In this document: positions 8,009 to 15,979 of the stretch, piece by piece
Layout of the letters: each line of letters opens with the position of its first letter
How positions within the stretch are numbered: the first letter of the stretch is position 1
Origin: Bacillus cytotoxicus
Lineage (GTDB): Bacteria > Bacillota > Bacilli > Bacillales > Bacillaceae_G
Assembly (NCBI RefSeq): GCF_023715645.1
Contig: NZ_JAMBOP010000023.1
Location: forward strand, 1-64,000
DNA: 64,000 nt
Direction of reading: 5' to 3'
Notes under the pieces: model-generated
Databases searched by the model: none
What the model was told of the DNA's origin: nothing
The model's input: the letters and a program-made list of their open reading frames with translations, nothing else
Made by a program: the position numbers and the translations under genes

Positions 8009-8833
8009 CTTAAATTTCTCTTTAGCCGCACGCATTTTCACTTGTAGATCGTGATCGACAGCGTTACGAATGTTACGTTCTACTGCTTCCATCTCTTTTT
8101 GGAATCCTTTTAGGTAGATCGTAAGTTCTTCTTCTTTCTCTGAACGCTGCGCTGGTGGAATTTGTGCGATTAGTGACAACATGTCTACTAAATCTTTCAT
8201 TAAGAAAGTTTCTAGTTTATGTTGCTGTTCAAACATACGATTTTCTTGGTAGTACGGAATAGCTTGCAATACAGAGATGGTCACATCATCAATACTTCTT
8301 TGTAACGATGGATTTACAGAACGTTTATGCATTTCAATATGTTTTAATGCGTCGGGATAACGGTCATAAAAGTATATCTTGTAAAACGAGAAATCATTTG
8401 GTCTTGATGGCTGTTGTATTTCTCGCTTCAAAAATTCTTTTACTTTCATCGTTGTCATTTCCATATCTTCACCTGTAACTTGCTTTGTTGTTTTTACGGT
8501 GTAATGGAGTTTTTTCTGTTTTTCCTTCGGCAACATTGAAATAACATGTTCTTTTGTGCGCCCGTTAGCTGTGCAAAATAGAACAGTAAACGCTTTTTGA
8601 TTACTGCTTCCTTCCGTACGAACCCAGCGGTAAAATAGCGGATGCTGTGTGAATTCTTGTAAGAATGGTACTGTACTATGTGATAAACGCTCCATTGAAT
8701 CTGTCGCTCGTTTATACGGTTTTGTCCATGATACATAAAATTTCCGGCCAAAATAAGCAAGTAAAACCACTACTGTTAGTCCTATCAAAAGGACTATGCC
8801 GATAAGCAGCAAAATAAATTCAAAGAAACCCAT
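8003..8833 (-). CDS. XpaC-like membrane-anchored protein
   Basis: A 276-residue protein with one strong N-terminal membrane segment (FEFILLLIGIVLLIGLTVVV, residues 4-23), then a charged, mostly helical cytoplasmic part ending in a coiled-coil-like stretch. It is encoded 23 bases downstream of a TelA-family gene and in the same direction. In B. subtilis the TelA-type gene yaaN is the partner of xpaC, so an XpaC role (named for 5-bromo-4-chloroindolyl phosphate hydrolysis, true function unclear) is the best guess. It is longer than the roughly 204-residue B. subtilis XpaC. GAGGAGGTG precedes the ATG. The operon context is firm; the family assignment is moderate. Confidence 0.65.
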   Translation of the reverse strand: MGFFEFILLLIGIVLLIGLTVVVLLAYFGRKFYVSWTKPYKRATDSMERLSHSTVPFLQEFTQHPLFYRWVRTEGSSNQKAFTVLFCTANGRTKEHVISMLPKEKQKKLHYTVKTTKQVTGEDMEMTTMKVKEFLKREIQQPSRPNDFSFYKIYFYDRYPDALKHIEMHKRSVNPSLQRSIDDVTISVLQAIPYYQENRMFEQQHKLETFLMKDLVDMLSLIAQIPPAQRSEKEEELTIYLKGFQKEMEAVERNIRNAVDHDLQVKMRAAKEKFKN

Positions 8834-8856
8834 ATTTTCACCTCCTCTATTACAAC

Positions 8857-9963
8857 TTATTTAGTTGGACGCTGAATGAGCTTCTTTTTCATTTCATCGT
8901 TAAACGAATCTAGTTCTTTTACAAACATTTTACTTGATTCAATGATACGCTCTGTAGATTTTTCAGACGCTTCAATCGCCGCAAAGACGTTTTGGAATGA
9001 TTCGCGAAGCTTCTCCATGCCGATTGCTGGATTTTCTAACAACTTAGTCGTTTCTTCTGTATTTTGCTTTAATGCTTGTGAATTACTTAATATCATCGAT
9101 TCGATTGCTTCATTAGTTGCATTTACCGCATCAATTGTCTTCCTTTGATTCGTTAACGCCAATTGAATAGCTGCTGATACTGTAACAACATTTTGCGTCA
9201 TTGTAATTGCATTGCGGATCGCTTCTGTTAACTTTTCATTATTTTTCTTAATAATATCAACAGAGGCAATAGATTGTAGTAACACACTCTTCGCTTGCTG
9301 CATGTTACGCGTACGCACAAGAATCTTTTCTAATGCATCGTTAATTAATGGAACATCTTTTTGCCGATCTGGATTTTGTTTTTCTACTTCCAGCATATCC
9401 GCAAGCTTCTTACCTAAATACACTTGTTTATCAAGCGCATGAATCTTTTGATGAGATTGTTCTTTTAACATTTCTAAACCGACGCTGTCTTCTCGTAAAT
9501 TATCACGACCAACTAATAACGCCTTAATAATCTCTTCAATTTGTTTATCAATGGATTGATATTTATGAACATAGGTCTCCATCGGGTTTTTCTTAAATAC
9601 TTTAAACATAATTCGTTTCATACCAGTTGTATTTAATGAATTCGGATCTAATTCTGACACAACTTTACGTAAATCGAGCAATGTTTTCGGAATATCTTCA
9701 TTTTTCCCGTTCATCATCGCCGTTACCGGGCGTTTTAATGCCGTTAATGTCTGTCCTGCATCACGTTGTTCTTTATCTCCTAAATCAGCTAGTTGTGCCA
9801 ATACTTTTGAAAGGTCTGCATTATGCTCACTATTTAACTTTTGCACATACAAATCTGCTTCTTTATTTAGTTCCGCTAATTCCTCGTCTTTAATGACTGA
9901 GTCTACGACTATTTCTATATTGTTCTCTACTGATAAATTTTCTTTTTTTTGCAATTCCGTCAA
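8857..9963 (-). CDS. TelA/YaaN-type toxic-anion resistance family protein
   Basis: A soluble, alpha-helical protein of about 369 residues. Segments such as LDPNSLNTTGMKRIMFKVF, YQSIDKQIEEIIKALLVGRD and TQNVVTVSAAIQLALTNQRKTI are characteristic of the TelA family (tellurite and other toxic anion resistance, also linked to envelope stress). I place the start at TTG 9963 (TELQKKENLS) because AAAGGAG lies 8 bases upstream; the ATG at 9990 would put that ribosome site inside the gene. Downstream, the XpaC-like gene follows after 23 bases, so this is a two-gene operon ended by the terminator at 7963-8008. The molecular activity is unknown. Confidence 0.85.
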   Translation of the reverse strand: MTELQKKENLSVENNIEIVVDSVIKDEELAELNKEADLYVQKLNSEHNADLSKVLAQLADLGDKEQRDAGQTLTALKRPVTAMMNGKNEDIPKTLLDLRKVVSELDPNSLNTTGMKRIMFKVFKKNPMETYVHKYQSIDKQIEEIIKALLVGRDNLREDSVGLEMLKEQSHQKIHALDKQVYLGKKLADMLEVEKQNPDRQKDVPLINDALEKILVRTRNMQQAKSVLLQSIASVDIIKKNNEKLTEAIRNAITMTQNVVTVSAAIQLALTNQRKTIDAVNATNEAIESMILSNSQALKQNTEETTKLLENPAIGMEKLRESFQNVFAAIEASEKSTERIIESSKMFVKELDSFNDEMKKKLIQRPTK

Positions 9964-10169
9964 CAAAATCGCTCCTTTATATGCATACACTTATAATTAT
10001 GGTTAGGTGACCATATCTTTAAACGACCTATTTTACAATCATTCTCCGTTTTATATTATAAGTATACCTATTGTATTTTCAATTGTCCTCAGACTTAAGG
10101 CTGAGAAACATCCATTCTTAAGGCGGATTCTTTTGTTTATAAGTTAACAATTCTTCCTGTATATTCTTT

Positions 10170-10757
10170 TTAACTATTTTTCCGCATGACATAAGCCCCC
10201 ATTTTAAAAGGCAATAACACTGTTTCAAAGTGTTTCGCTTCCTCGATTAAATCAAAGAAATTCTGTAACTCATCTGCATGCGAAGTTGCATTATCAACGA
10301 CGATTACACCTTTAGGCATTAATATCCGTTTTAAGTCTTCCCACCACCATATATATTGCGTTCGTTCTGCATCTAAAAAAATAAAATCATACGACTTGTC
10401 TAGCTGTTCTGATAAAAAAGCTCCAGCTTCTTGATTATGGATATGAATATTATTTGTGAGGTTTGCTTTTTGGAAGTTTTCATTTGCTTCTGCCACTCGC
10501 TTCGATGAAAGTTCAACTGTTGTAACAGTTCCCTTTGTTTCCTCTGCAGCATTAGCAAGCCATAACGTAGAAAATCCATTCGATGTGCCAATTTCTAATA
10601 TGTGTTTCGCTTCACGCATTTTCACCAAAATAGATAAAAACTGCCCCATTTCTTTAGAAACATTACGCAATCTTTCTTCTCTCGTCTCTTTTGTTTGATC
10701 ATGTTCTAATCCGAATACTTCAAGATCATAAAGTAACTTTTCTACTTCTTGTCTCAT
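10170..10757 (-). CDS. SAM-dependent O-methyltransferase (class I, CCoAMT-like)
   Basis: A 195-residue methyltransferase resembling bacterial catechol or caffeoyl-CoA O-methyltransferases. ILEIGTSNGFSTLWLA is motif I, TTVELSSKRV motif II, DFIFLDAERTQY the metal-site acidic motif and GVIVVDNATSH the next strand, so a divalent-metal-dependent enzyme is likely. The start ATG at 10757 (RQEVEKLLYD) follows AGGGGAG by 7 bases. The frame continues upstream to an ATG at 10808 (KLIHLAMKDV) whose sequence forms half of an inverted repeat shared with the far side of the neighbouring IS, so I do not trust that extension. The transposon lies immediately upstream and may have replaced the native promoter. 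Confidence 0.85.
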   Translation of the reverse strand: MRQEVEKLLYDLEVFGLEHDQTKETREERLRNVSKEMGQFLSILVKMREAKHILEIGTSNGFSTLWLANAAEETKGTVTTVELSSKRVAEANENFQKANLTNNIHIHNQEAGAFLSEQLDKSYDFIFLDAERTQYIWWWEDLKRILMPKGVIVVDNATSHADELQNFFDLIEEAKHFETVLLPFKMGAYVMRKNS

Positions 10758-10795
10758 ACCTAATCTCCCCTTATATACATCTTTCATTGCTAAAT

Positions 10796-10811
10796 GAATC
10801 AATTTCATAAT
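10796..10811. repeat. 16-bp inverted repeat, left partner flanking the IS
   Basis: GAATCAATTTCATAAT here is the exact reverse complement of the sequence at 12342-12357, on the other side of the transposase gene. Sequence identity stops at once on the inner side, so these are not ordinary extended terminal inverted repeats. Confidence 0.75.
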
Positions 10812-12341
10812 GGTTTCTTTTCCCCAGTTGGATGGACAGAATTTTAAAGGTCTGTTTTTTTGAAAATGCTACGCGGCTTGACTCATTCCTTTCATTTTCT
10901 GATTAATGCGATCTACCGCTAACTTCGAGGCATTATAAACAAGCGTCACAAGATCGAAATGTACTTTTGCTCGTTTTCCAGATCGATATCGGACATTTTT
11001 TAACTGAAAGAATTCTTTGAGATATGCATTTACTCGTTCTACCGCGGTTCTTTGGTTATAGAGTTGTTTCCATGCTTCTGAACCACGCCCTGGGGCACTG
11101 TATTTGCGAATATCGCTTTCCATCTTGATTTTATAGACCTTTTGACAAAGAGAATCGTGGGCAAGCGGACATGTTTGACATTCCTTTGGACGCGTGTATT
11201 TCAACGTCTCATACTTCTCATCGAAGCTGTCATACCGATACGAGTGCTCTCGTACACAAGTAGGAGCGAAGTGCTCATCAAACCCAAGGAGTTCTCCTTC
11301 GTTTCGCTTATTATAGGAAATGATAGCTTTGGCTTTCATTCGATGGAGTTGTGTATAAATCGCTTCATCATCGTAACCCGCATCCATTACGCCATATCGA
11401 ATGGTCAACGAAGAAAACCGCTCTTGGATGCCTTTGAGTAAAGGAATCGCGGCTTTCCCATCATTCAAACTAGCGGAGGACATGATGGATTGTAAGATAT
11501 ATTGACTCTTAGCTCCCACAGCTAAATGAGCTTTAAAGCCAAACCAAAAGGTGTTTTTCCCTTCACTATTTTTCTTGATGCCCCAATTTGGGCGTAAAGA
11601 GATTTCTGTCCGTAAGGTTTCCAAGCTGATATTTAGTTGATCTTCTATTGTTTTTTCATAGATGTTTTTTTGATTTTCTCGCTCTTCTTTTTCTTGTTGA
11701 AAGGCTTCTTGTTCCGCCTTTGTTTTACGACCACGCTTTTTGGGTTCTGGTTTTGGTTTCTTTTCTTGCGGAGTCGCTTGGTCTCTGGACTCAAAGTGTG
11801 TCGCATCAATAGAGACGACATCATCTGTAATAAACTCTTCTTGAATCGCTTGAAGAAGCAAGGCTTCTTGAACAGTTTCTAGCACATTTGACTCACTTAA
11901 TTTCTGGGTAAAACGTGAAAAAGAAGCTTCGGAAGGGATGCGATCAGAAAATAGAAAACCGCACTCCAGATGAAACATAAAATCATGTCGTAACCGTTTC
12001 ACAAGATCTTTAATCGTCGGGATTCGTTCCACAATACGAGCAACGAGGGCATAGATCATCGCGGCGTAATTTAATTCTGTTGGCGCACCATAAATCGATC
12101 GTTTCGAAACAACAGCTAAAACGGGTTCGATCGTCAGTGTGGAAAAAATCGCTTCGAATCGTCTCGTTGGTTCTAAATCATATAAATCTTGGATGTCAAA
12201 CAGACTTTCTTGTCGTATAATAGACATAGGGAGTCAACCTCTTTTCTTGATTTGGTTTGTGTCGTAACTACCATTATACAAGAATTTGGGGAGGTACTCC
12301 TTTTTTATGTTCTCAAAACCCTTGGTATATCAGGGCTGAGA
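10812..12341 (-). mobile_element. DDE-type insertion sequence (IS1182/DUF772-like)
   Basis: About 1.5 kb containing a single intact transposase gene and bounded by the 16-bp inverted pair. I could not define clear terminal inverted repeats or a target duplication by eye, so the element edges are approximate. It separates the O-methyltransferase gene from the HD-domain gene. Confidence 0.6.
10869..12227 (-). CDS. DDE transposase, IS1182/IS5-like (DUF772 + DDE_Tnp_1)
   Basis: A 452-residue transposase that appears intact. The N-terminal DUF772-type region (LNYAAMIYALVARIVERIPT, RLRHDFMFHLECGF) is followed by the DDE core: SIDATHF (first Asp), YGVMDAGYDDEAIY (second Asp) and QRTAVERVNAYLK (Glu of the YREK-like motif). 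A basic insert (KKPKPEPKKRGRKTK) lies after the first Asp, and a CQTCPLAHDSLC Cys cluster lies near residue 370. The length and architecture fit IS1182-group enzymes widespread in the B. cereus group. The family name rests on recognition only. There are no frameshifts, so the element may still be mobile. Confidence 0.85.
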   Translation of the reverse strand: MSIIRQESLFDIQDLYDLEPTRRFEAIFSTLTIEPVLAVVSKRSIYGAPTELNYAAMIYALVARIVERIPTIKDLVKRLRHDFMFHLECGFLFSDRIPSEASFSRFTQKLSESNVLETVQEALLLQAIQEEFITDDVVSIDATHFESRDQATPQEKKPKPEPKKRGRKTKAEQEAFQQEKEERENQKNIYEKTIEDQLNISLETLRTEISLRPNWGIKKNSEGKNTFWFGFKAHLAVGAKSQYILQSIMSSASLNDGKAAIPLLKGIQERFSSLTIRYGVMDAGYDDEAIYTQLHRMKAKAIISYNKRNEGELLGFDEHFAPTCVREHSYRYDSFDEKYETLKYTRPKECQTCPLAHDSLCQKVYKIKMESDIRKYSAPGRGSEAWKQLYNQRTAVERVNAYLKEFFQLKNVRYRSGKRAKVHFDLVTLVYNASKLAVDRINQKMKGMSQAA

Positions 12342-12357
12342 ATTATGAAATTGATTC
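12342..12357. repeat. 16-bp inverted repeat, right partner flanking the IS
   Basis: ATTATGAAATTGATTC, exact reverse complement of 10796-10811. It overlaps a short frame reading KLIQIQKVYR that stops at once. Its counterpart reads KLIHLAMKDVYKG, so the two arms may be outward-facing copies of one gene start. Confidence 0.75.
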
Positions 12358-12496
12358 AAATACAAAAAGTTTATAGATGATGCTAAAAATAAGATGTAGG
12401 TCTACCTACAATTATATGCTATTAGAAAGGCTTTTTCCTGTATAAAGGCGAACTATTATTCCTTAATCGAAAAAATAGAAAAATGAAGGTGAATTT

Positions 12497-13096
12497 GTGA
12501 AAGAACAACTTATTCAAAAAGCTACTTACTTAATTAAAAATGAATTCGAGCAGTTTCAATTTGCCATCTCGTTTGCTGAACAAGCACACGAAGGACAATT
12601 TCGTATCTCTGGAGAACCTTATATTCTTCATCCCTTTGCAGTAACAGACATACTACTTGACTGCAAAGCCGACTGTGTAACGTTAATTGCAGCATTGTTA
12701 CATGATGTCGTAGAGGATACCAATTATACATTGGAAGATATACAAAAACACTTTGGAAAAGAAGTTTCTTATATAGTCGATGGACTTACGAAAGTGGATA
12801 AAAAATCTGTACAAAATAAAGAAGAATATGAAGCAATTAATTTCAGAAAGTTACTTATGGCAGCACAAAAGGACATTCGAGTAATAATTATAAAAGTAAC
12901 TGATCGCCTTCATAATATGAGAACGCTGCAAGTAAAAAATAAACATAAACAAGTACCATACGCAAACGAAACGTTAAAGATATTCGCTCCACTTTGCCAT
13001 AAACTATATTTAAAAACGATACAATATGAATTAGAAGATTTAGCATTTTATTATCTCCATAACCAAAAGTATGAAGGGATGAAACATCAATTATGA
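12497..13096 (+). CDS. HD-domain (p)ppGpp hydrolase-like protein, RelA/SpoT family
   Basis: A 199-residue protein equal to the N-terminal hydrolase domain of RelA/SpoT enzymes. AEQAHEGQFR is the first metal His region, ILHPFAVTDIL follows, ALLHDVVEDT carries the HD pair (residues 69-70) and the ED pair (73-74), and KVTDRLHNMRT holds the distal Asp (136). All hydrolase residues appear present. The synthetase domain is absent. The GTG start follows GAAGGTGA. The stop overlaps by four bases (ATGA) with a 45-residue frame that resembles the TGS domain of RelA, suggesting this is a full-length RelA-type gene that lost its synthetase part. It might still act as a small alarmone hydrolase; this is not shown. 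Confidence 0.8.
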   Translation: MKEQLIQKATYLIKNEFEQFQFAISFAEQAHEGQFRISGEPYILHPFAVTDILLDCKADCVTLIAALLHDVVEDTNYTLEDIQKHFGKEVSYIVDGLTKVDKKSVQNKEEYEAINFRKLLMAAQKDIRVIIIKVTDRLHNMRTLQVKNKHKQVPYANETLKIFAPLCHKLYLKTIQYELEDLAFYYLHNQKYEGMKHQL

Positions 13097-13230
13097 CTAC
13101 TCTTTCACACCTAGATATTGTTGAAATGATAATTGATTCTCCTACCATTCATCTTGAGGAAAAATGGTTAAATTTCGCTAATACTTCTAAAGCACAGTTA
13201 GCAATTCATAAAGCATTGCATAATGAATAA
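13093..13230 (+). CDS. Short frame resembling part of a RelA TGS domain
   Basis: A 45-residue frame that starts in the ATGA overlap with the HD gene. LDIVEMIIDSPTIHLEEKWL followed by NFANTSKAQLAIHKAL parallels the end of the RelA/SpoT TGS domain (GDIVEILTS...DWLNFVKTSKARxKIR). It has no ribosome site of its own but could be reached by translational coupling. I read it as the remnant of a RelA-type protein after internal deletion, rather than as an independent gene. It could be maintained if the two chains work together. Confidence 0.5.
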   Translation: MTTLSHLDIVEMIIDSPTIHLEEKWLNFANTSKAQLAIHKALHNE

Positions 13231-13291
13231 CCTTTTTACATATAGTTAAACTTGCATAAAATAATAGATTTTGAGTAACTAAAAGTACGAA

Positions 13292-13636
13292 TTGAGCAAA
13301 AAAGAAACAACAGTTACTAAAGAAGAAACAACAGTTACTAAAGAAGAAACACGTAAACAAGATGAATTGAAAAAACAACATAAAGCAGAAAAAAAGAAAC
13401 TAGAGGAAGAACAACGTAAGAAAGAAGGAGCAAAACAACAAGAAGAGACTAAAAAGCAACAAGAACAAGCTTCACAACAAACACAAGCTCAATCAGAACA
13501 AAACACTCAAACTAACTACAACTTTAAAAGTTGTAAAGAAGCCAAAGCAGTAGGTTTCTCAAATATTAAAAAAGGCGACCCCGCGTACTCACCAAAACTT
13601 GATCGAGACGGTGCTGGGATTGCTTACGATAAATAA
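13292..13636 (+). pseudogene. Excalibur-domain protein remnant, degenerate
   Basis: The frame has no ATG; it begins at a weak TTG with no ribosome site and no signal peptide, although intact relatives are secreted or membrane-bound. It starts with near-perfect repeats (KEETTVTKEE, a 21-bp unit twice), followed by a Lys/Glu/Gln-rich coiled-coil stretch, then a C-terminal Excalibur domain: NFKSCKEAKAVGFSNIKKGD and SPKLDRDGAGIAYDK. Excalibur normally ends DxDxDGxACE; here one calcium Asp is Ala and the paired Cys is Tyr. Loss of the N-terminus and of two key residues makes this a likely pseudogene of a calcium-binding surface protein. A terminator follows. Confidence 0.7.
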
Positions 13637-13642
13637 TTTAAT

Positions 13643-13680
13643 AAAAATGCCGGTTCCTTCATGGAATCGGCATTTTTATT
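13643..13680 (+). terminator. Intrinsic terminator after the Excalibur remnant
   Basis: The stem AAAAATGCCG...CGGCATTTTT with a TTCATGG-containing loop is followed by TTATTG on the plus strand, 7 bases after the stop at 13636. Confidence 0.85.
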
Positions 13681-13730
13681 GTAAAAACGAAAACGCTGTT
13701 TATTTTTAAAAGGACAACCATATACTACGT

Positions 13731-13926
13731 TTATATATAAATCCAATTTATTTTTTTACATATAGATTGCTACTATGAAAAAAGGAACCTGCACTTGTTT
13801 GCTCTTTTTGGTTTTCGCTGCGCATATGGCAGAAATAGGCCCTGACCGATTCTATGCATGGCCAGTTGCTCTCGCCCACCGAAAAAGAAAAGGGTTATGT
13901 TAGTTTTTCAATTTGCATCTATATAT
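13731..13926 (+). repeat. bcr1-type repeat
   Basis: Starts TTATATATAAATCCAA and ends CATCTATATAT, with the shared core CCTGACCGATTCTATGCATGG and GAAAAAGAAAAGGG. The middle is diverged and purine-rich. It lies directly after the Excalibur terminator and before the 3' end of the minus-strand gene that stops at 13949. Confidence 0.85.
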
Positions 13927-13948
13927 CACCCTTTATCCAACACACATA

Positions 13949-14308
13949 TTAATCTCTCATACGTTTCCGAATATCTGCTGCTATTTTAGTAGGATTATCA
14001 ATTTCAAAAACAACATACTTATATTTTTCATGACCTTCTAATTCGATCATAACAAGAGGTACTCTATTTTCATAGGAAAGAAAATACCATTCATCAGCAT
14101 ATTTAAAACTTCCTTCAAAAATGTTAAGGGCAGGAATTGATGTTGCGGGCATGCGCATCATCAATTGCGGAGCATCAAAATAGTCTACAAACACACTTTT
14201 AATCGTATGAAATGGCATTTTTAACGATAGTTTCACCGCAAAGAAACCAGTTACTCCATTTAATTTTAAAATTACCCCTTCTTCATCAAAGCGTACTTCT
14301 CTCCCCAT
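13949..14308 (-). CDS. Small PH-like domain protein, function unknown
   Basis: A 119-residue protein with a beta-rich pattern (VRFDEEGVILKLNGVTGFFA, FHTIKSVFVDYFDA, WYFLSYENRVPLVMIELEG, YKYVVFEIDNPTKIAADI) that fits a bacterial PH-like barrel closed by a C-terminal helix. There is no signal peptide and no catalytic motif. GGGAGGGAGAAC precedes the ATG. No partner is evident: the next gene upstream on the strand (DUF6414-like) stops at 14382, 73 bases away, so they could be co-transcribed. The domain call is by fold impression only. Confidence 0.55.
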   Translation of the reverse strand: MGREVRFDEEGVILKLNGVTGFFAVKLSLKMPFHTIKSVFVDYFDAPQLMMRMPATSIPALNIFEGSFKYADEWYFLSYENRVPLVMIELEGHEKYKYVVFEIDNPTKIAADIRKRMRD

Positions 14309-14381
14309 GTTCTCCCTCCTACCTTTTTATAGATACAACATCTAAATTATAACACAGGAAGGAAAATCGAAAAATTTAGAC

Positions 14382-15179
14382 TTATTTAAAATACATAGCA
14401 ACTGGCGAAATGATATAATTATTCGCCGCTACCACTCCGAATCCCCCTAGCAAATTTGTAGGAAATCCTAAAAATTCATGTAAAATTTCGCTTGGCTGTT
14501 TATCTACCAAATTCGAATAATCGAGGGTATTCATTTCTTTTTTATTTATTTTTTTCGTTATTTTTCCAATAAGGGTGATTTCGACTGATGTGTCTCCTGG
14601 TCCATATTTAAAAGCGAGTTCCCCTATGCTCTCTATTAAATAGCAATCCTTAACTGGTATTAAACAATTATCCATCTTTATAAATGAGCTATATGGAATA
14701 GCCTCTTTAATGTATACCAACATATCTTTAACTGAATGAATCTTATTCTTTTGCACACTCACCATATTCTCATATGTTTTTTCAAGTTCATTCAGAAAAA
14801 CAGTCCTTTGTTCGAGTGTTAATGTTTGTTCAAGGATAGCTTGTACTTCTACATTTTTTGCTTCTTCTAGTTTATTAAAGAGAAATTTAATAAATTTATC
14901 GTTTATCATTTTTTGAACAACATCAAAATTTATCGGTTGAAAATTTGAAGTAAACTTAATATATGTACCTGGGGTCACTTCTTCTCTGTCATTCTGCTCA
15001 TTAAGATTAACTAAATAAGAATTTTTCAGAAGATAATCTTCAAATTGACTTAGAGCACTATACTGCTGCCTTAGCGTATTCTCCTTCACCTCTATACTCT
15101 TCGTACCTATTAATTCATTATTTATTTGTGCAATAAAAGAATGGATAACATCCTTATCCAAATATACCAACTCTTTCAA
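14382..15179 (-). CDS. DUF6414-like protein
   Basis: A protein of about 265 residues opening with KELVYLDKDVIHSFIAQINN, the signature start of DUF6414 proteins, which are found near restriction, phage and mobile regions. The body is charged and helical with no known catalytic motif. A glycine-rich stretch (GFPTNLLGGFGVVAANN) lies at the C-terminus. I prefer the TTG at 15179 because AGGGGG stands 8 bases upstream; the TTG two codons earlier is too close to it. The function is unknown. It stands alone upstream, and no promoter was recognised. Confidence 0.6.
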   Translation of the reverse strand: MKELVYLDKDVIHSFIAQINNELIGTKSIEVKENTLRQQYSALSQFEDYLLKNSYLVNLNEQNDREEVTPGTYIKFTSNFQPINFDVVQKMINDKFIKFLFNKLEEAKNVEVQAILEQTLTLEQRTVFLNELEKTYENMVSVQKNKIHSVKDMLVYIKEAIPYSSFIKMDNCLIPVKDCYLIESIGELAFKYGPGDTSVEITLIGKITKKINKKEMNTLDYSNLVDKQPSEILHEFLGFPTNLLGGFGVVAANNYIISPVAMYFK

Positions 15180-15466
15180 AAACAATTCCCCCTAGAAAAG
15201 CATCTATTTATTCGGTTATTATAATATTTTTTCGTACACATAGATATAAATTTATGAATAAATATCTATGTGTTTTAACAAAAAGTTTTACAGGTAAATC
15301 CTTACATTCATTAACGCTATTAAGAGGCAGCAGTATATCAAACTTTTTAAGTTAAATATCGTCAATTAAGTCGAAAGAGCAAATAAAAAAAGGTATATTA
15401 GCTTTAACGTATTTCTGAAAAAAGTCCCTATCTTCAAGCGCGTGACAGGCAAAGATACCCTGAAAT

Positions 15467-15934
15467 TTATCTATTAATGAAAAAACGTAATAAATCTTCT
15501 TCTTCATCAAATTCGCCTGCTTCTACAAAGCCAAAACTTTTATATAATTGACGAGCAGCAGCATTTTCTTTATAAACTGTTAAACGAATTTCTTTGCACT
15601 GCGAATATTGATTTATAATCCAGTTCACCATCTCTCGTAATGCCGCTCGGCCGTATCCTTTACCTTGATGCTTTTCCTCAATGATAAAGCCATTAATCCA
15701 ATACATATCATCCGTATTCTCAACAAAGGCATGCATCACAAAACCAATCATTCCCCGCTCTTTTTCATAAATGGCAAAGGGCAGATAATTCACATTATCA
15801 CCATCTGGTTTAATATGTACTTTAGCAAGCGATACTGCTACGGTAGGAACGAAATGATTTTGAATGTCTTTTACTTTTAAATTCAAAGCCTCTTTCCAAT
15901 TTTCTCTCGTCACTGGCTTTAATTGCACTTTCAT
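15467..15934 (-). CDS. GNAT acetyltransferase (polyamine acetyltransferase-like)
   Basis: A 155-residue GNAT enzyme. Motif A is EEKHQGKGYGRAALREMV (acetyl-CoA pyrophosphate loop QGKGYG) and motif B is ENAAARQLYKSFGFVEAGE. The N-terminus LKPVTRENWKEALNLKV and DIQNHFVPTVAVSLA resembles the spermine/spermidine acetyltransferases BltD and PaiA of Bacillus, so a polyamine substrate is plausible but unproven. The start ATG at 15934 follows GAGGAGG; the frame extends six codons further without a better site. The gene lies next to the IS200/IS605 relics. Confidence 0.8.
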   Translation of the reverse strand: MKVQLKPVTRENWKEALNLKVKDIQNHFVPTVAVSLAKVHIKPDGDNVNYLPFAIYEKERGMIGFVMHAFVENTDDMYWINGFIIEEKHQGKGYGRAALREMVNWIINQYSQCKEIRLTVYKENAAARQLYKSFGFVEAGEFDEEEDLLRFFINR

Positions 15935-15979
15935 GTAAAACCTCCTCACCACTAATTAAATTCTATTATTCTCTATTCG

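Noticed and set aside
8494-8760. Second frame inside the XpaC-like gene
   Set aside because: Overlaps the real gene on the same strand, without a ribosome site and with atypical composition.
13298-13350. 21-bp direct repeats (GAAACAACAGTTACTAAA unit), checked as a CRISPR-like array
   Set aside because: The units are adjacent and in frame, coding for a repeated KEETTVT motif; there are no spacers. No CRISPR array or cas gene was seen in the window.
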